Part shown: in pieces, positions 5,487 to 6,444 of the stretch
Layout of the letters: every line of letters starts with the position of its first letter
How positions within the stretch are numbered: position 1 is the first letter of the stretch
NCBI GenBank assembly: GCA_019308525.1
Contig: JAFDIC010000237.1
Location: 1 to 6,444, forward strand
From: Deltaproteobacteria bacterium
Lineage (GTDB): Bacteria; Desulfobacterota; DSM-4660; Desulfatiglandales; HGW-15
Length of the DNA: 6,444 bases
Direction of reading: 5' to 3'
Made by a program: the position numbers and the translations under genes
The notes under the pieces: model-generated
Told to the model about the DNA's origin: nothing
Seen by the model: only the letters and a program-made list of their open reading frames with translations
The model's database searches: none

Positions 5487-6444
5487 TGGTTTTGTTCAAA
5501 AGATATGGTGTCGTCTCGTGGGCCTTCCTGATGATTTTTTTCTCATTACTCGCATTACTGCCGGAGGAAGGTCTCTGTGAGAAGAAAGAGGCGATGATCA
5601 TAGAATTGGAGGGGGCTATCGGGCCTGCGACAGCCACCTTTCTGAAAAGGGCGCTGGAAAAGGCACAAGAGCAAGATGCCATGCTTGCCGTGATTCGACT
5701 GGATACCCCCGGCGGTTTGGCTTCTTCCATGCGGACGATGGTGAAGGCTATAATGAATTCCGAGATACCCGTCATCGTCTATGTTGCACCGAGGGGAGCG
5801 GGGGCGGCCTCCGCAGGAGTCCTGGTAACCATCGCCGCCCATATCGCCGCCATGGCCCCTGGAACGAACATAGGCGCTGCACATCCTGTGACCGCTGGAG
5901 GAAAGGATATTCAAAAGACCATGTCAGAGAAGGTGGTAAATGACATGGCCTCATATGCCAGGAGCATCGCCCGGGAGAGAGGCAGAAATGCCGAGTGGGT
6001 AGAGAAGGCCATCCGCGAAAGTGTCTCCATAACCGCGGGCGAGGCTGTCAAGAAGAAGGTCGTTGACCTGGTAGCCCGGGACCTGGACGAGTTGATGAAG
6101 CTTGTTGACGGCAAAGAGGTGAATATCAAGGGGCAAAGAATAGTCTTGAGGACCTCCGAACTGTCCTTGACGTACTATAAGCCCGGCTTTCGGGACAGGA
6201 TATTGAGGACCATCAGTGATCCAAATATTGCTTACATCCTGATGATGATAGGGCTTGCCGGACTTTATTTTGAATTGTCTCATCCTGGAGCGATATTCCC
6301 GGGTGTGATAGGGGCCATATCCCTGGTACTGGCCTTTTATTCCTTTCAGACCTTGCCCGTGAACTATGCGGGTCTCCTCCTCATTATTCTGGCCATAATA
6401 TTCTTCATAGCAGAAATCAAGGTGACGAGTTACGGGGCCCTGTC
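5483..6444 (+). CDS. nfeD: NfeD-family ClpP-class membrane serine protease, 3' truncated by window edge
   Basis: The frame runs open from ATG 5483 to the right edge, 320 codons without a stop. It overlaps the glycosylase stop (ATGA). A second ATG at 5486 is also possible and better spaced (5 bases) from AGGA at 5477-5480. Residues about 8-32 are a signal or membrane-anchor segment. The ClpP/crotonase-fold protease domain follows: IELEGAIGPAT (40-50), LDTPGGLASSM (73-83), then GAGAASAG with S110 as nucleophile and AAMAPGTNIGAAHPV (122-136). K150 in EKVVND is the likely Lys of the Ser-Lys dyad, 40 residues after the Ser, close to the spacing in archaeal PH1510. SITAGEA (182-188) is also typical. 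Hydrophobic helices lie at about 250-266, 272-290 and 294-312. The C-terminal OB-fold NfeD domain would be outside the window. In studied members this protease partners with a stomatin/slipin, usually encoded next to it; here that gene would be beyond the edge. Confidence 0.92.
   Translation, partial: MMVLFKRYGVVSWAFLMIFFSLLALLPEEGLCEKKEAMIIELEGAIGPATATFLKRALEKAQEQDAMLAVIRLDTPGGLASSMRTMVKAIMNSEIPVIVYVAPRGAGAASAGVLVTIAAHIAAMAPGTNIGAAHPVTAGGKDIQKTMSEKVVNDMASYARSIARERGRNAEWVEKAIRESVSITAGEAVKKKVVDLVARDLDELMKLVDGKEVNIKGQRIVLRTSELSLTYYKPGFRDRILRTISDPNIAYILMMIGLAGLYFELSHPGAIFPGVIGAISLVLAFYSFQTLPVNYAGLLLIILAIIFFIAEIKVTSYGAL

Noticed and set aside
5555..6283. Minus-strand open frames opposite nfeD
   Set aside because: The plus-strand frame encodes an unmistakable NfeD protease throughout, so these are antisense by-products.

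Overview
The window reads as a piece of a chromosomal housekeeping region from a Gram-negative bacterium. Desulfobacterota (former Deltaproteobacteria) or a close relative is the best guess. That guess rests on gene content (family 4 iron-sulfur uracil-DNA glycosylase directly after coaBC, a ClpP-class NfeD protease, a SPOR-domain lipoprotein), moderate GC and a familiar style of intergenic palindromic repeat; there is no rRNA or other direct taxonomic marker.

Layout. (1) Positions 2-787, plus strand: the 3' part of a radical SAM enzyme of unknown function, cut by the left edge. (2) Positions 751-2121, minus strand: a complete but divergent purD (GAR synthetase), convergent with the radical SAM gene and overlapping its end by 37 bp. 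(3) Positions 2122-2501: a non-coding divergent region with an AT-rich island that may hold back-to-back promoters. (4) Positions 2502-3395, plus strand: a lipoprotein with a charged, partly repeated linker, a LysM-like domain and a SPOR domain. (5) Positions 3396-3588: an intergenic gap almost entirely filled by a MITE-like palindromic element with terminal inverted repeats and a short flanking direct repeat. (6) Positions 3589-6444, plus strand: a tightly packed operon of coaBC (coenzyme A synthesis), a family 4 uracil-DNA glycosylase and an NfeD-type membrane serine protease that runs off the right edge. Reading frames overlap at both junctions.

Functionally the window covers purine synthesis (purD), CoA synthesis (coaBC), uracil repair (udg), envelope/septal peptidoglycan binding (SPOR lipoprotein) and membrane proteolysis (nfeD). 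The last three genes are very probably one transcript; the others look like separate transcription units.

I did not find a clearly new multi-gene system. The items most worth a second look are the MITE-like element with its two alternative right ends, the altered signature motifs and insertion in PurD, and the uncharacterised radical SAM enzyme.
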